A DNA stretch of 64,000 nucleotides from Halomonas daqiaonensis. GTDB lineage: Bacteria; Pseudomonadota; Gammaproteobacteria; Pseudomonadales; Halomonadaceae. Under the pieces are notes generated by a model. That model was not told the DNA's origin. It did no database searches and saw only the letters and a program-made list of their open reading frames with translations. A program made the translations under genes and the position numbers. Positions 1 to 8,328 of this stretch are shown here, one piece after another (position 1 is the stretch's first letter; every line of letters begins with the position of its first letter). The stretch is taken from contig NZ_FOBC01000004.1 of NCBI RefSeq assembly GCF_900109725.1, positions 124,001-188,000 on the forward strand, read 5' to 3'.

Positions 1-630
1 GGCGGCATCTTCGCCCAGGCCCACTCCCAGGTGTTCCGGGTTGCTGGCCCCGACTTCCATCAGGCGTGTGAAGCGTCCGCGCTCGAGGAAGTGGCTGTCG
101 ATGATCAGGCCATCGACCAGACCCAGACCGAAGGTCATGTTGACCGCACCCTTGCGCAGGGCATCGGCGGCAGCGCCATTGTAGATCATGGTGCCCGGCA
201 TGGCCGCCGCCCCGGCACTCGTCCCGGCCACTACCGCCCCGTCATGGAGGCGTTCGCGGATAGCCGTCAGAACGCGCGAGCCACCCAGGACATTGGTCAG
301 GCGTAGTTGGTCACCGCCGCTGAAGAAGACGACGCCGCTCTGCTCGATCAGTCGCACGGTATCGGTGTCAGCGGCCTGCTGGCGATCCTGTATCTCCAGC
401 AAATGGACACGGCTGGCGCCCAGGCGAGAGAAGGCCGCTTCGTATTCGGGCAGGACCTGGTCGGGGATGCTGCTGGCCGTGGCGATGACCGCAACCTCGT
501 GGTTGCCCGCCGGGGCCAGGGCGAAGACCCGTCTGAGAATCTCGAGATCGGATGTCTTGTCCTCGGCGCCGCCAATGGCCACGAGGGTGCCGGATGCCGA
601 GGAAGGTAGCGAGGAGGGTGGCGAGGTCAT
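1..630 (-). CDS. cphB: Cyanophycinase (peptidase S51), C-terminus cut by the window edge
   Basis: Cyanophycinase is a serine exopeptidase that releases beta-Asp-Arg dipeptides from the storage polymer cyanophycin. Reading the minus strand from the ATG at 628-630 gives an uninterrupted frame of 210 codons to the window edge. An early VAIGGAEDK segment, FSGGDQLRL, then GTSAGAAAM with the nucleophilic Ser, and a DSHFLERGR segment match the S51 fold. The protein lacks a signal peptide, so it is probably cytoplasmic. An AAAGGATT ribosome site lies just before the start. The 241-base gap upstream separates it from the norF-like gene, so it probably has its own promoter. A cyanophycin synthetase gene might lie beyond the window. 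The catalytic His region is not fully visible because the end is missing. Confidence 0.88.
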   Translation of the reverse strand, partial: MTSPPSSLPSSASGTLVAIGGAEDKTSDLEILRRVFALAPAGNHEVAVIATASSIPDQVLPEYEAAFSRLGASRVHLLEIQDRQQAADTDTVRLIEQSGVVFFSGGDQLRLTNVLGGSRVLTAIRERLHDGAVVAGTSAGAAAMPGTMIYNGAAADALRKGAVNMTFGLGLVDGLIIDSHFLERGRFTRLMEVGASNPEHLGVGLGEDAA

Positions 631-871
631 AATCCTTTCGTCGCCCAGCGACGCTCTTGAGAAAACGCGGAAGTGGAGTCTGTGCGTGCAACGTTTCGCA
701 CGGCGCGGTGCTTGCGCCTACAGGCTCCCCTTATAACAGGCATCCCGGCGCGGGGCACGTCCTCGCGGCCTCTTGTGCAACGATAACGGCGAATCGATAC
801 CGCTGTGTAGTGGGCGCCAGGGGGCTCGCGTGTTCGTTCTGCGGCAGGTGTGCGTTGGGAAGGAGTCGGTG

Positions 872-1165
872 TCAACCGGCCAGTCGCGCCACCAGGTAGC
901 TCCCGGCGATCAGCGCCAGCGTCAGTATTACCAGACCTACGAAGGTGCCCTTCCAGGCCGGGGTGGCGGCGCGCAGGTTGAGGTAGACCATCAGCAGCCG
1001 GTGGGCCTTGAAGCCAGTGGCGGCGATCACCAGCCCCGCCGACCACAGTGGCAGCGATTGCCAGTCGCCCTGGTCGAGGCGCGCCGAGACCATCGATACC
1101 ACCGTCAGGGTCATCAGGATGGCCCAGGTGATCAGCAGGCGGCGGGTGCCGGGTAGCGATGTCAT
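872..1165 (-). CDS. NorF-like small membrane protein (cytochrome c oxidase subunit IV family)
   Basis: A 97-residue protein with three predicted membrane helices (about residues 10-28, 37-60 and 75-93) and a central FKAHRLLMVYLNLR segment typical of the prokaryotic COX IV / NorF family. NorF accompanies NorE in denitrifiers and influences nitric oxide reductase activity, but its biochemical role is unclear. It lies 52 bases after the subunit III-like gene on the same strand, and its leader carries one copy of the short repeat at 1177-1228. A GGAGG-like site precedes the ATG. No norC or norB is visible within the window, so assignment as NorF rests on family likeness and neighbours. Confidence 0.75.
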   Translation of the reverse strand: MTSLPGTRRLLITWAILMTLTVVSMVSARLDQGDWQSLPLWSAGLVIAATGFKAHRLLMVYLNLRAATPAWKGTFVGLVILTLALIAGSYLVARLAG

Positions 1166-1176
1166 ACGGCCTCCGG

Positions 1177-1228
1177 TTCAGCGCAATAGAGAGCCTTCAG
1201 CGGAATAACTAGAGCCTTCAGCGCAATA
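1177..1228. repeat. Three imperfect copies of a 12-base repeat across the norE stop
   Basis: The + strand reads TTCAGCGCAATA at 1177-1188, TTCAGCGGAATA at 1196-1207 and TTCAGCGCAATA at 1217-1228, spaced 19 and 21 bases apart. The third copy encodes the last residues and stop of the subunit III-like protein, and the other two fill the spacer to the NorF-like gene. This looks like local tandem duplication of a gene end. Confidence 0.8.
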
Positions 1229-1787
1229 GATAGAGCAGCGGGTAGAGCAGGATCCAGATCAGGTCGACCATGTGCCAGAAGGCGGCAGCGGTCTCCACGT
1301 TCTCGGTTGAGGTGCGCCAGGTCACCAGCGCGAGCAGCGCCAGGCCGAACAGCACATGGGCGAAGTGGAAGGCGGTGAGCCCATAGTAGAAGCCGAAGAA
1401 GGCATTGGTCTCCGGGGTGATGCCGGCGGCGAACTTGTTCGAATACTCGACCACCTTGATCACGCCGAACAGCACACCCAGTCCCATGGAGGCGCCCAGC
1501 CACTGACGGGTCCGGCGGATCCGTCCAGCGCTCACCGCCTCCACGGCCAGGGCCACGCAGAGCCCGCTGGTCAGCAGCACCAGGGTGTTGAGCCCGCCCA
1601 TCAGCGGATCGAGCTCACGTTGGGAGGCATCGAAGAGGGCCGTTGCCGTCACACGTTCCGCGGCGTAAAGAGCGAAGAAGGCGCTGAAGACCAGCATCTC
1701 GCTCAGGATCAGCACCCACATCAAGGGATTGCCGGGCAGTGCCGAGAACGGCCCCCACCCGGGGTTGGGTAACGCTTTTTCGCTCAT
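1218..1787 (-). CDS. NorE-like heme-copper oxidase subunit III family protein
   Basis: A 189-residue polytopic membrane protein. WVLILSEMLVFSAFFALYAA near the N-terminus, a TFxFGYGLTAFHFAHVLFG-like middle (here GLTAFHFAHVLFGL) and the C-terminal AAAFWHMVDLIWILLYPLLY are hallmarks of cytochrome oxidase subunit III and NorE. Five membrane helices are expected. Its ATG overlaps the stop of the upstream DUF4870-like gene (ATGA at 1784-1787), which indicates translational coupling. The family contains no metal centre of its own and assists heme-copper enzymes. No oxidase subunit I is nearby, so the partner enzyme is unknown; nitric oxide reductase encoded elsewhere is the natural guess. Confidence 0.82.
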   Translation of the reverse strand: MSEKALPNPGWGPFSALPGNPLMWVLILSEMLVFSAFFALYAAERVTATALFDASQRELDPLMGGLNTLVLLTSGLCVALAVEAVSAGRIRRTRQWLGASMGLGVLFGVIKVVEYSNKFAAGITPETNAFFGFYYGLTAFHFAHVLFGLALLALVTWRTSTENVETAAAFWHMVDLIWILLYPLLYLLR

Positions 1788-2224
1788 CCGTCCGCCAGTG
1801 TCACCCGCGCGCCGCCGAAGGCCAGGCTGTGCGGGTTGGTCACCGGTTGGTTGGAGGTCAGGCGGCTGATGCCAACGCCGCAGCGCGCCACCATCCAGAT
1901 CAGGCAGGCCGTGAAATAGATATAGCCCAGTGCCCAGGGCGCCACGGCAGGAGCGCCCACCAGGCCCAGCAGCTGCCAGGTGGCGACGAAGAGCCCGCCC
2001 CCGAGCATGCCCAGCCAGAAGGTGCGGATCTGGAACTGCAGGTGGCTCTGCACCCAGGGCTCGGCGTTGCGGCGCTTGAGGTGGGCGATCAGCACGCCGA
2101 CGGGGGCGGTGACCACGGCCAGTACGCTGCCCAGGAAGAGCATGTAGACGACGATGGCCGCGCCGCGACCGCGGGCGGCCTTGTCGGGGTTGGCGGGAAG
2201 TTCGTGGGCCAGGGTGTGGGACAT
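1784..2224 (-). CDS. DUF4870/Tic20-like membrane protein
   Basis: A 146-residue protein with about four hydrophobic segments. The segment VGVLIAHLKRRNAEPWVQSH followed by FQIRTFWLG resembles the DUF4870/Tic20-like family, whose members carry a conserved xHxxxQ/R motif between helices. No biochemical function is established for the family. The start chosen (ATG 2222-2224) has a GAGGTG ribosome site; an upstream in-frame extension lacks one. It sits between narK1 and the NorE-like gene on the same strand and overlaps the latter by 4 bases, so it is probably co-expressed with nitrate or NO metabolism genes. Confidence 0.65.
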   Translation of the reverse strand: MSHTLAHELPANPDKAARGRGAAIVVYMLFLGSVLAVVTAPVGVLIAHLKRRNAEPWVQSHLQFQIRTFWLGMLGGGLFVATWQLLGLVGAPAVAPWALGYIYFTACLIWMVARCGVGISRLTSNQPVTNPHSLAFGGARVTLADG

Positions 2225-2335
2225 GGAGAACACCTCGCATCCGGCAATCGGCCGGATCCCGCATCGTGGATCCGGCCTTTGATGTATTTCAGATACCACT
2301 ATAACGCGAGGCGCGGTGAATTTTCCTGGCCTGGA

Positions 2336-3604
2336 TCAAGTCTCGACCGGCTTGCCACCGTGCGTCCCGTCGCGAGTGAGTATCGGCGCGCGGCGCTCGG
2401 TCCACCACATCCAGATGATGGAGACCAGCGTGACGCCGAAGCACAGCATCCACACGGTGGTGGCCACGCCGGTGAGGTCGACCAGGGCGCCGAACATGAT
2501 CGGCAGCAGGAAGCCGCCCAGGCCACCGGCCAGGCCGACGATACCGGAGACCAGGCCCAGGTTCTCGTGGTAATCGTTGGAGAGGTACTTGAAGACCGAA
2601 GCCTTGCCGATGCCCCAGGCGATACCCACCACGAAGAGCGCGGCGGTGAACAGCCAGATGGGGATGCCGAAGCCGAACTCCACGACGCCCTCGCCACCGG
2701 CCCCCGCGATACGGTACTGGGTCTCGGGGTAGGACATGATGAACAGCGCGATCAGGCTGGCCCACATGCAGGTCCAGGTGACGGTATGCGCGCCGAAGCG
2801 GTCGGAGAGCCAGCCGCCGAAGGCACGGATCACGCCCGAGGGCAGCACGAAGATGGTGGCGATCAGGGCGGCAAGCTGGATGCCCATGCCGTACTCGGTC
2901 ATGTAGTAGCGGGTCAGCCACAGCGAGACGCCCACGTAGCCGCCGAACACTACCGAGTAGTACTGGCAGTACTTCCACACCCGTGGGTCGTTGAGCACCC
3001 TGGCCTGTTCGCGCAGGGATATCTTGCTGGCGTTGCGGTGGGCGGGGTTGGAGTAGGTGAAGAACCAGAACAGGATGGCGGTCACCAGCATGATCGCCGC
3101 ATAGATGTTGGGTACGGCCTGCCAGCTCAGCATCACGATGACCGTGGGGGCGATGAACTTGGTTACCGCGGCTCCGGCATTGCCGGCCCCGAAGATGCCC
3201 ATTGCCAGCCCCTGGCGGTCCTTCTCGAACCACTTGGCAGTGTAGGTGATGCCCACCGAGAAGGCGCCGCCGGCCAGGCCGATGAAGGCGCCGAGTACCA
3301 GCAGCTGCCAGTACTGGGTGGCGAACTGCACCAGCCAGATGGCCGGCACGATGAGGACCAGGATGATGAAGAACACCGGGCGGCCGCCGAAACGGTCGGT
3401 CATGGCGCCCAACGGCAGGCGTGATAGTGCGCCGGTCAGGATGGGTACCGAGGTGAGAACACCGAACTGGGTGCCGTTCAGGTTGAGCTGCTCGGCGATG
3501 GGCACGCCGATCTCGCCGAACATCGTCCACACCATGAAGCACATGGTGAACGCAAAAGTATTGGCCACCAGCACCGAATATTGCTTGAAGCGTTCAGAGG
3601 CCAT
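2336..3604 (-). CDS. narK1: NarK1-type nitrate transporter (MFS)
   Basis: A 422-residue major facilitator with 12 predicted membrane segments. The nitrate-signature region AMGIFGAGNAGAAVTKFIAP (about residue 135) and the cytoplasmic loop GAMTDRFGGRP identify the NarK/NasA group. Length and the short N-terminus match type I NarK, which is associated with proton-coupled nitrate uptake. It follows narK2 with 134 bases between, a tandem NarK1/NarK2 arrangement that in Paracoccus is one fused protein. A perfect FNR-type box lies 66-79 bases upstream, so anaerobic induction independent of narK2 is likely. Type assignment is inferred from length and motifs, not measured. Confidence 0.92.
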   Translation of the reverse strand: MASERFKQYSVLVANTFAFTMCFMVWTMFGEIGVPIAEQLNLNGTQFGVLTSVPILTGALSRLPLGAMTDRFGGRPVFFIILVLIVPAIWLVQFATQYWQLLVLGAFIGLAGGAFSVGITYTAKWFEKDRQGLAMGIFGAGNAGAAVTKFIAPTVIVMLSWQAVPNIYAAIMLVTAILFWFFTYSNPAHRNASKISLREQARVLNDPRVWKYCQYYSVVFGGYVGVSLWLTRYYMTEYGMGIQLAALIATIFVLPSGVIRAFGGWLSDRFGAHTVTWTCMWASLIALFIMSYPETQYRIAGAGGEGVVEFGFGIPIWLFTAALFVVGIAWGIGKASVFKYLSNDYHENLGLVSGIVGLAGGLGGFLLPIMFGALVDLTGVATTVWMLCFGVTLVSIIWMWWTERRAPILTRDGTHGGKPVET

Positions 3605-3669
3605 GAGACCCTCCGAGTTTGCCAGGTAATGGGATGATTTTCAGGAGATGCCTAAGGTGATTTTGTGGC

Positions 3670-3683
3670 TTGATGGGCATCAA
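3670..3683. promoter_or_regulatory. FNR/ANR/DNR-type box upstream of narK1
   Basis: TTGATGGGCATCAA is a perfect match to the TTGAT-N4-ATCAA consensus. Its centre is about 72 bases before the narK1 start codon, compatible with a class II site at -41.5 and a leader of about 30 bases. Being palindromic, it has no intrinsic direction; the neighbouring gene on the other side (narK2) ends here, so narK1 is the target. Confidence 0.85.
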
Positions 3684-3738
3684 AAAAAATCGATATAACT
3701 CATTGAAAATATGCTATTTATCCCAAGCCAACGAAGGT

Positions 3739-5331
3739 TCAGGGGTTCTTCACGTAGGCGCCGGGACGCAGGTAGAACCACCAGTTGACCACCAGGCAGA
3801 GCGCGTAGAAGACCGCGAAACCGTACATGGCGAGTTCCGGAGTGCCGGCTTGGATCTGCTCGCCCATCACCCGCGGGGCGATGAAGGCGCCGTAGGCGGC
3901 CACGGCGGAGGTCCAGCCGAGCACCGGACCCTTCTGTTGAGCATCGAAGATCACGCCGATGCTGCGGAAGGTGGAGCCGTTGCCGATGCCGCTGGCGGCG
4001 AACAGGACCACGAACATCATCATGAAAATCGCAAAGTAGCTGTTCGGGTCGGTGGCGTTGTAGGCCAGCATCATCACATAGCCGGTGACGGCGGAGGCGA
4101 CGACCATGATCACGGAGATGATCTGGGTGACGATGGAGCCGCCCACCTTGTCGGAGATCCAGCCCCCCACCGGACGGATCAGGGCACCGACGAAGGGACC
4201 GATCCAGGCCCAGGTCAGGGCGCTGGGCGCGTCCGGGTTGGCCACCCGGGTCACGCTGCCGTCGGCGGCGACTTCCATCATGTTGCCGAAGATGACGTTG
4301 ATGGAGAGTGGCAGAGCGGCGGAGAAGCCGATGAAGGAGCCGAACGTGAGGATGTAGAGTACCGTCATCGACCAGGTGTGCTTGTTCGAGAAGATCGCGA
4401 ACTGTTTCTGGATGTTGGGTTTGATGTTGCCGGGAATCAGGCGCAACAGGACCACGGTCAGCACGATGGTCAGCGGCAGGGCGATCCACATGCCCAGCAG
4501 GTTGAGGGCGAACATGCCGATGATGCTGGTTACCGCGCCTACGGCGTAGAGGCCGAGGATCTTTCCGAAAGCCGACGCCGGCGTACCCGGGTCCGGGGTA
4601 ATGGTGCGCAGGTTGTTCATGCCGAACCAGCCGGCGAAGGCCAGCGGGATCAGGAACAGCATCCATACGAAGCCGGCGTTCTGGATCCAGGTGTCGGTCC
4701 CGGCCTCGATGCGGCCGATCAGGGTGCCGCTGGCCTTCTGCAATTCCATGGGGTCACCGGCGATGGCGCCGAAGATGCCCACGGTCATCACCAACGGGAT
4801 CAGGATCTGCATGGTGGTGACACCGAAGTTTCCCAGGCCGGCGTTCATGCCCAGGGCATAGCCTTGTTGCTTCTTGGGGAAGAAGCTGGAGATGTTGCTC
4901 ATCGAGCAGGCGAAGTTGCCGCCGCCTATGCCGGAGAGCAGCGCCAGGGCCTGGAAGACCCACAGCGGGGTTCCGGGATTCATCAGCGCGATGCCGGTGC
5001 CCAGGGCGGGAATCATCAACAGGGCGGTGGTCAGGAAGATGGTGTTGCGACCGCCGGCGATGCGGATCATGAAAGAAGCCGGAATGCGCAGGGTGGCGCC
5101 GGAAAGGCCGGCCAGTGCCGTCAGAGTGAACAGTTCACCGACCGAGAACGGGAAGCCGAGGTTCTGCATCTGGGTGGTGATCATGCCCCACATCATCCAG
5201 ACGGCGAAGCCCATCAGCAGGCTGGGAATGGAAATCCAGAGGTTGCGGTTGGCAACCTTCTTGCCCTCCTTTTCCCAGAACTCCTCGTTCTCGACATCCC
5301 AATGTTCGATGTCGGCATTCTTTCTGGTCAT
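3739..5331 (-). CDS. narK2: NarK2-type nitrate/nitrite transporter (MFS)
   Basis: A 530-residue major facilitator with the long inserted loops typical of type II NarK (nitrate/nitrite exchange). The N-terminal cytoplasmic tail (HWDVENEEFWEKEGKKVANR) is characteristic of this type. Nitrate-signature motifs appear as ALGMNAGLGNFGVTTMQ in the first half and a SGIGNGSTFRSIGVIF segment in the second. The start at 5331 follows GAGGGGAAA; an upstream in-frame ATG at 5394 lies inside the FNR box and is unlikely. It heads the leftward run and has both an FNR-type box and a distal NarL palindrome upstream, the arrangement expected for a nitrate-inducible anaerobic promoter. Confidence 0.93.
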   Translation of the reverse strand: MTRKNADIEHWDVENEEFWEKEGKKVANRNLWISIPSLLMGFAVWMMWGMITTQMQNLGFPFSVGELFTLTALAGLSGATLRIPASFMIRIAGGRNTIFLTTALLMIPALGTGIALMNPGTPLWVFQALALLSGIGGGNFACSMSNISSFFPKKQQGYALGMNAGLGNFGVTTMQILIPLVMTVGIFGAIAGDPMELQKASGTLIGRIEAGTDTWIQNAGFVWMLFLIPLAFAGWFGMNNLRTITPDPGTPASAFGKILGLYAVGAVTSIIGMFALNLLGMWIALPLTIVLTVVLLRLIPGNIKPNIQKQFAIFSNKHTWSMTVLYILTFGSFIGFSAALPLSINVIFGNMMEVAADGSVTRVANPDAPSALTWAWIGPFVGALIRPVGGWISDKVGGSIVTQIISVIMVVASAVTGYVMMLAYNATDPNSYFAIFMMMFVVLFAASGIGNGSTFRSIGVIFDAQQKGPVLGWTSAVAAYGAFIAPRVMGEQIQAGTPELAMYGFAVFYALCLVVNWWFYLRPGAYVKNP

Positions 5332-5380
5332 GGCATTTCCCCTCAAAGCGCTGCATGGGGCCCCGGGCCCTCGGTCATGG

Positions 5381-5394
5381 TTGACCGGTATCAA
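5381..5394. promoter_or_regulatory. FNR-type box upstream of narK2
   Basis: TTGACCGGTATCAA matches TTGAT-N4-ATCAA at 9 of 10 defined bases. Its centre is about 57 bases before the narK2 start, which would put the transcript start about 15 bases ahead of the ATG if the site sits at -41.5. Confidence 0.72.
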
Positions 5395-5473
5395 GCCATG
5401 GGGCTTTGCGGCGAAAGATACGCCTCGTCAGGAAATGGCGAAACGGGGTGGTCATGCCGGAAAATCAGCAGGA

Positions 5474-5489
5474 TACCTCCAGGGAGGTA
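5474..5489. promoter_or_regulatory. NarL/NarP 7-2-7 site upstream of narK2
   Basis: TACCTCC-AG-GGAGGTA is a perfect inverted repeat with the 7-2-7 geometry bound by NarL-family dimers; the heptamer matches TACYYMT at six of seven positions. It lies about 94 bases upstream of the FNR-type box, leaving room for activation at a distance. A weaker TTGAT half-site is present at 5512-5516. Confidence 0.72.
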
Positions 5490-5599
5490 GGCGGTATCCG
5501 ACTCCATATCATTGATCTTTAAGATATTTGTCGTGGAGGGAGGCGCGAGGAGAGGGGCGGCGGACGCGTCGAGGGTCTTTGGAGGTATCCACACAGGAT

Positions 5600-6265
5600 C
5601 TACTTTTCCACACCCTCCTGGACGGCCCATACTGCGGCTTCCACCCGCGAGCGCAGGTTGAGCTTCTTGAGCAGGTGCTTGACGTGCACTTTCACCGTGC
5701 CCTCGGTGATGTCGAGCTTGCGAGCGATCAACTTGTTGGAAAGGCCGGCGGCCAGCTCGCGCAGGATCTCGCGCTCGCGCTGGGTCAGACTGTGGATATC
5801 CGGGGCCGCCGGCTGGTTGCGCTGGCTGCGCAGGGCCTCGGCCAGCAGGGCGGTGAGGCTCTCGCTGATCACCATGCGACCCAGGGCCGCCTGGCGCAGC
5901 TGGCGAACCATCTCGTCGGGGTCCATGTCCTTGAGCAGGTAGCCGTCGGCACCGTTGCGCAGGGCGGCCACCACGTCCTCCTCATGGTCCGAGACGGTGA
6001 ACATCACGATGCGTCCGGCATAGCCCCGCTCGCGCAGCTGCTTCAGGGTGGCGATGCCGTCCATGCCTGGCATGTTGAGGTCGAGAAGGATCATGTCGGG
6101 GTCGAGTTCGCTGGCGAGCCGGATGCCGACCTCCGGCTCGCCCGCCTCACCGGCCAGGTCCAGGTCATCTTCCAGCTCGAGTAGCTGGGCCACGCCTCGG
6201 CGCAGCAATGGATGGTCGTCGATGAGCAGGATCGTGGCAGGGGTGTCGTGATCGGTCCGGGTCAT
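5600..6265 (-). CDS. narL: Nitrate/nitrite response regulator NarL
   Basis: A 221-residue two-component regulator. The receiver domain (about 10-128) has the acidic pair DD near residue 16, the phospho-acceptor Asp62 in LLDLNMPG, and the switch Lys in YLLKDMDP. The C-terminal LuxR-type helix-turn-helix (about 150-215) includes [18 protein letters not shown] and [16 protein letters not shown]. It follows narX with six bases between, so sensor and regulator are one transcript. Palindromic heptamers that it could bind are visible at 5474-5489 and 9688-9703. Confidence 0.95.
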   Translation of the reverse strand: MTRTDHDTPATILLIDDHPLLRRGVAQLLELEDDLDLAGEAGEPEVGIRLASELDPDMILLDLNMPGMDGIATLKQLRERGYAGRIVMFTVSDHEEDVVAALRNGADGYLLKDMDPDEMVRQLRQAALGRMVISESLTALLAEALRSQRNQPAAPDIHSLTQREREILRELAAGLSNKLIARKLDITEGTVKVHVKHLLKKLNLRSRVEAAVWAVQEGVEK

Positions 6266-6271
6266 CTTGGG

Positions 6272-8176
6272 CTAGTCCCTGTGTCCGTGTTGAATGGTGG
6301 TGGTCTCGGGCCCGCGGACCGGCTGCTGGGCGATCAGTCGCGCGGTTTTGGGAGAGAAAGTGAGTTCCACCAGGGTGCCGCCGGTCTGGCGGTTGCGCAC
6401 CCTGAACTCTCCGCCCAGGGTATCGGCGCGGTCGCGCATGATCACCAGGCCATAGTGCATGGGTGGCGAGCCATCATCCGGCAGGCCGATGCCGTCGTCC
6501 TCGACCATGACATGCAGGCGGGCCTGCTGAAAGCCCACCGTGACCGCCGCCCAGTGGGCGCGGGCATGCTTGTGGGTGTTGGCCAGCGCCTCGCGGACCA
6601 CCTGCAGTACATGGATCTCTTCGTTGGGATTGAGCAGGTGAGGCGGCACGTCGAAACACAGCTCCACCGGGAAGCCCAGCCGCTCGGCGAACTCCTCGGT
6701 GGTTTGGCGCATGGCGCTTTGCAGGCCGGGCCCCTCGAGCTTGAGTCGGAAGGTGGTGAGCAGCTCGCGCAGCTGGCGATAGGCGCTGTCCAGCCCGGTG
6801 CGCAGCTCGCCGAATACCGCCGTTTGGGCCTCGCGGGGCATTTCCCTGGCCTGCATGCGCTCGAGCCTGGCGACCTGCATCTTGAGGTAGGAGAGCGACT
6901 GGGCTAGGGAGTCGTGGAGCTCCCGGGCGATTATGGTGCGCTCGTTCATCAGCGTCACCTGCTGCTGCTCCTCGATGCGTCGCTGCAGATAGATCGCCGT
7001 GGCCAGCTGGTCGGTCAGGGCATTGAGCAGCCTACGGGTGCTGTCGGTGAGCCCGCGGTCCCTGGAATACCAGACCTCCAGGGTGCCGAGCAGGGTCGCG
7101 CCGACGCTTACCGGTAGCAGCAGGCACTCCGCTTCGCCGGTCTCGGAGAGCTCCAAGGGCTCGGGCTCGAGCAGGCAGGCATGGCAGTCGTAGTCGCGAC
7201 AGTAGGTCGGGCGGCTGCGCGAATGGGTGGCCAGTATCGGCACTTCGCGGTCGTCGAAGGGGTCATGCAGCGAGAGCCGAATGGGGCCGATGTCGAGCAG
7301 CTGTTCGATGCGTCGCAGCATCGGAGCGGCGCTGGCGCAGAGGTCGTTGCCGCCGCCATAGAGGGCCCGGCTGCCGTCGTGGAGCACCTGCATGACCTGG
7401 TTGCTGCGTTCTAGCTCCTGTTGCTTGAGCGAGACGCGCTCCTCCAGCTCGGCGTAGCTGGTGGCGAGCTCGCCGGCCATGGTATCCAGGGTCCGGCCCA
7501 GCAGGGCCAGCTCGTCGCTGCCCTTGAGCCGGGTGCGGTAACGGAAGTTGCGACGACCGGCCTCCCGGGCCAGCACCACTAGCTGATGCAGCGGGGCCAC
7601 CAGGTTGTGGCGGATGTCGTAGAGGGCGATGGCCACGACCACGGCAGTCAGTACGAGGAAGAGGATTTGCAATACGCTAAGCAGGCGAATCTTGGCCTCG
7701 CTGTTCCGCTCCAGATGTGTGACCAACTGGTCGATATCATCCACCAGCTCGTCCAGGGTCTGGCGCAATGCCTCGACCTCCAGTCCTCCGCCGTCAATGG
7801 TACGGGTCACCTGGGGCGCCAGTGCCTCATCCCAGCGTGCCTGCAGCATCCGGTAGTGTTGTTGCAGGGGATGGTCCTCGGCTTCGGGCAGGGCCTCGGT
7901 CAGCCGGGGACTGGCCAGCCGTTCGCGGAAGCGCTCGCCCAGTGCCTCGACTCTTTCTCGTTGCGTCTCGTCGGGCTGCTGTTCGTAGCGCTGCAGGGCC
8001 GCGACGATCTGGTAGGTGTTCATGCGCAGCGAGCCGGCCACGTTGATGGCGGCGGCATCGCCGCGGCTACCGTTGGCCACCACCATGGTCACCACGATAC
8101 TGGTCAGTGCCATGGCGCTGATTGCCAGCAGCGAGGCGATGATGCGGGCCACCAGGGAGCGTTGCAGCAGTTTCAT
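6272..8176 (-). CDS. narX: Nitrate/nitrite sensor histidine kinase NarX
   Basis: A 634-residue inner-membrane sensor. A membrane helix (about 9-33) precedes the periplasmic nitrate-binding P-box, residues 40-56, with AINVAGSLRMNTY closely matching the NarX/NarQ consensus. A second helix and HAMP region follow, then a central module containing the paired cysteines YCRDYDCHAC, and a HisKA_3 transmitter with ARELHDSLAQSL (phospho-His) and a GHKL ATPase domain. The first ATG (8174-8176) gives a normal N-terminus; an upstream GTG at 8218 would add 14 residues. It is divergent from the third NarK-like gene across a 152-base region with heptamer-like sequences (TACCTCC at 8256-8262). Confidence 0.94.
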   Translation of the reverse strand: MKLLQRSLVARIIASLLAISAMALTSIVVTMVVANGSRGDAAAINVAGSLRMNTYQIVAALQRYEQQPDETQRERVEALGERFRERLASPRLTEALPEAEDHPLQQHYRMLQARWDEALAPQVTRTIDGGGLEVEALRQTLDELVDDIDQLVTHLERNSEAKIRLLSVLQILFLVLTAVVVAIALYDIRHNLVAPLHQLVVLAREAGRRNFRYRTRLKGSDELALLGRTLDTMAGELATSYAELEERVSLKQQELERSNQVMQVLHDGSRALYGGGNDLCASAAPMLRRIEQLLDIGPIRLSLHDPFDDREVPILATHSRSRPTYCRDYDCHACLLEPEPLELSETGEAECLLLPVSVGATLLGTLEVWYSRDRGLTDSTRRLLNALTDQLATAIYLQRRIEEQQQVTLMNERTIIARELHDSLAQSLSYLKMQVARLERMQAREMPREAQTAVFGELRTGLDSAYRQLRELLTTFRLKLEGPGLQSAMRQTTEEFAERLGFPVELCFDVPPHLLNPNEEIHVLQVVREALANTHKHARAHWAAVTVGFQQARLHVMVEDDGIGLPDDGSPPMHYGLVIMRDRADTLGGEFRVRNRQTGGTLVELTFSPKTARLIAQQPVRGPETTTIQHGHRD

Positions 8177-8328
8177 CGGCGGCAGAGCCTTCCCACGAGT
8201 ATGGATTGGGGATGCCACTATACCCTAGTGGGTAGTCGTTGCTCCCTCAAAGGTGTACCTCCCTTGCCCTTTTGACCCTGCTGCCCGGGCTTCCGAGAAT
8301 TCCGTCAACCCTCTCGAGCCCCGGCCCC

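Noticed and set aside
1739-5490. Long plus-strand open frames across narK1 and narK2
   Set aside because: Repetitive Gly/Asp/His composition typical of antisense shadows; the minus strand encodes clear NarK proteins.
5511-5525. TTGATCTTTAAGAT as a second Fnr box at narK2
   Set aside because: Only one half-site matches; the box at 5381-5394 is much better placed.
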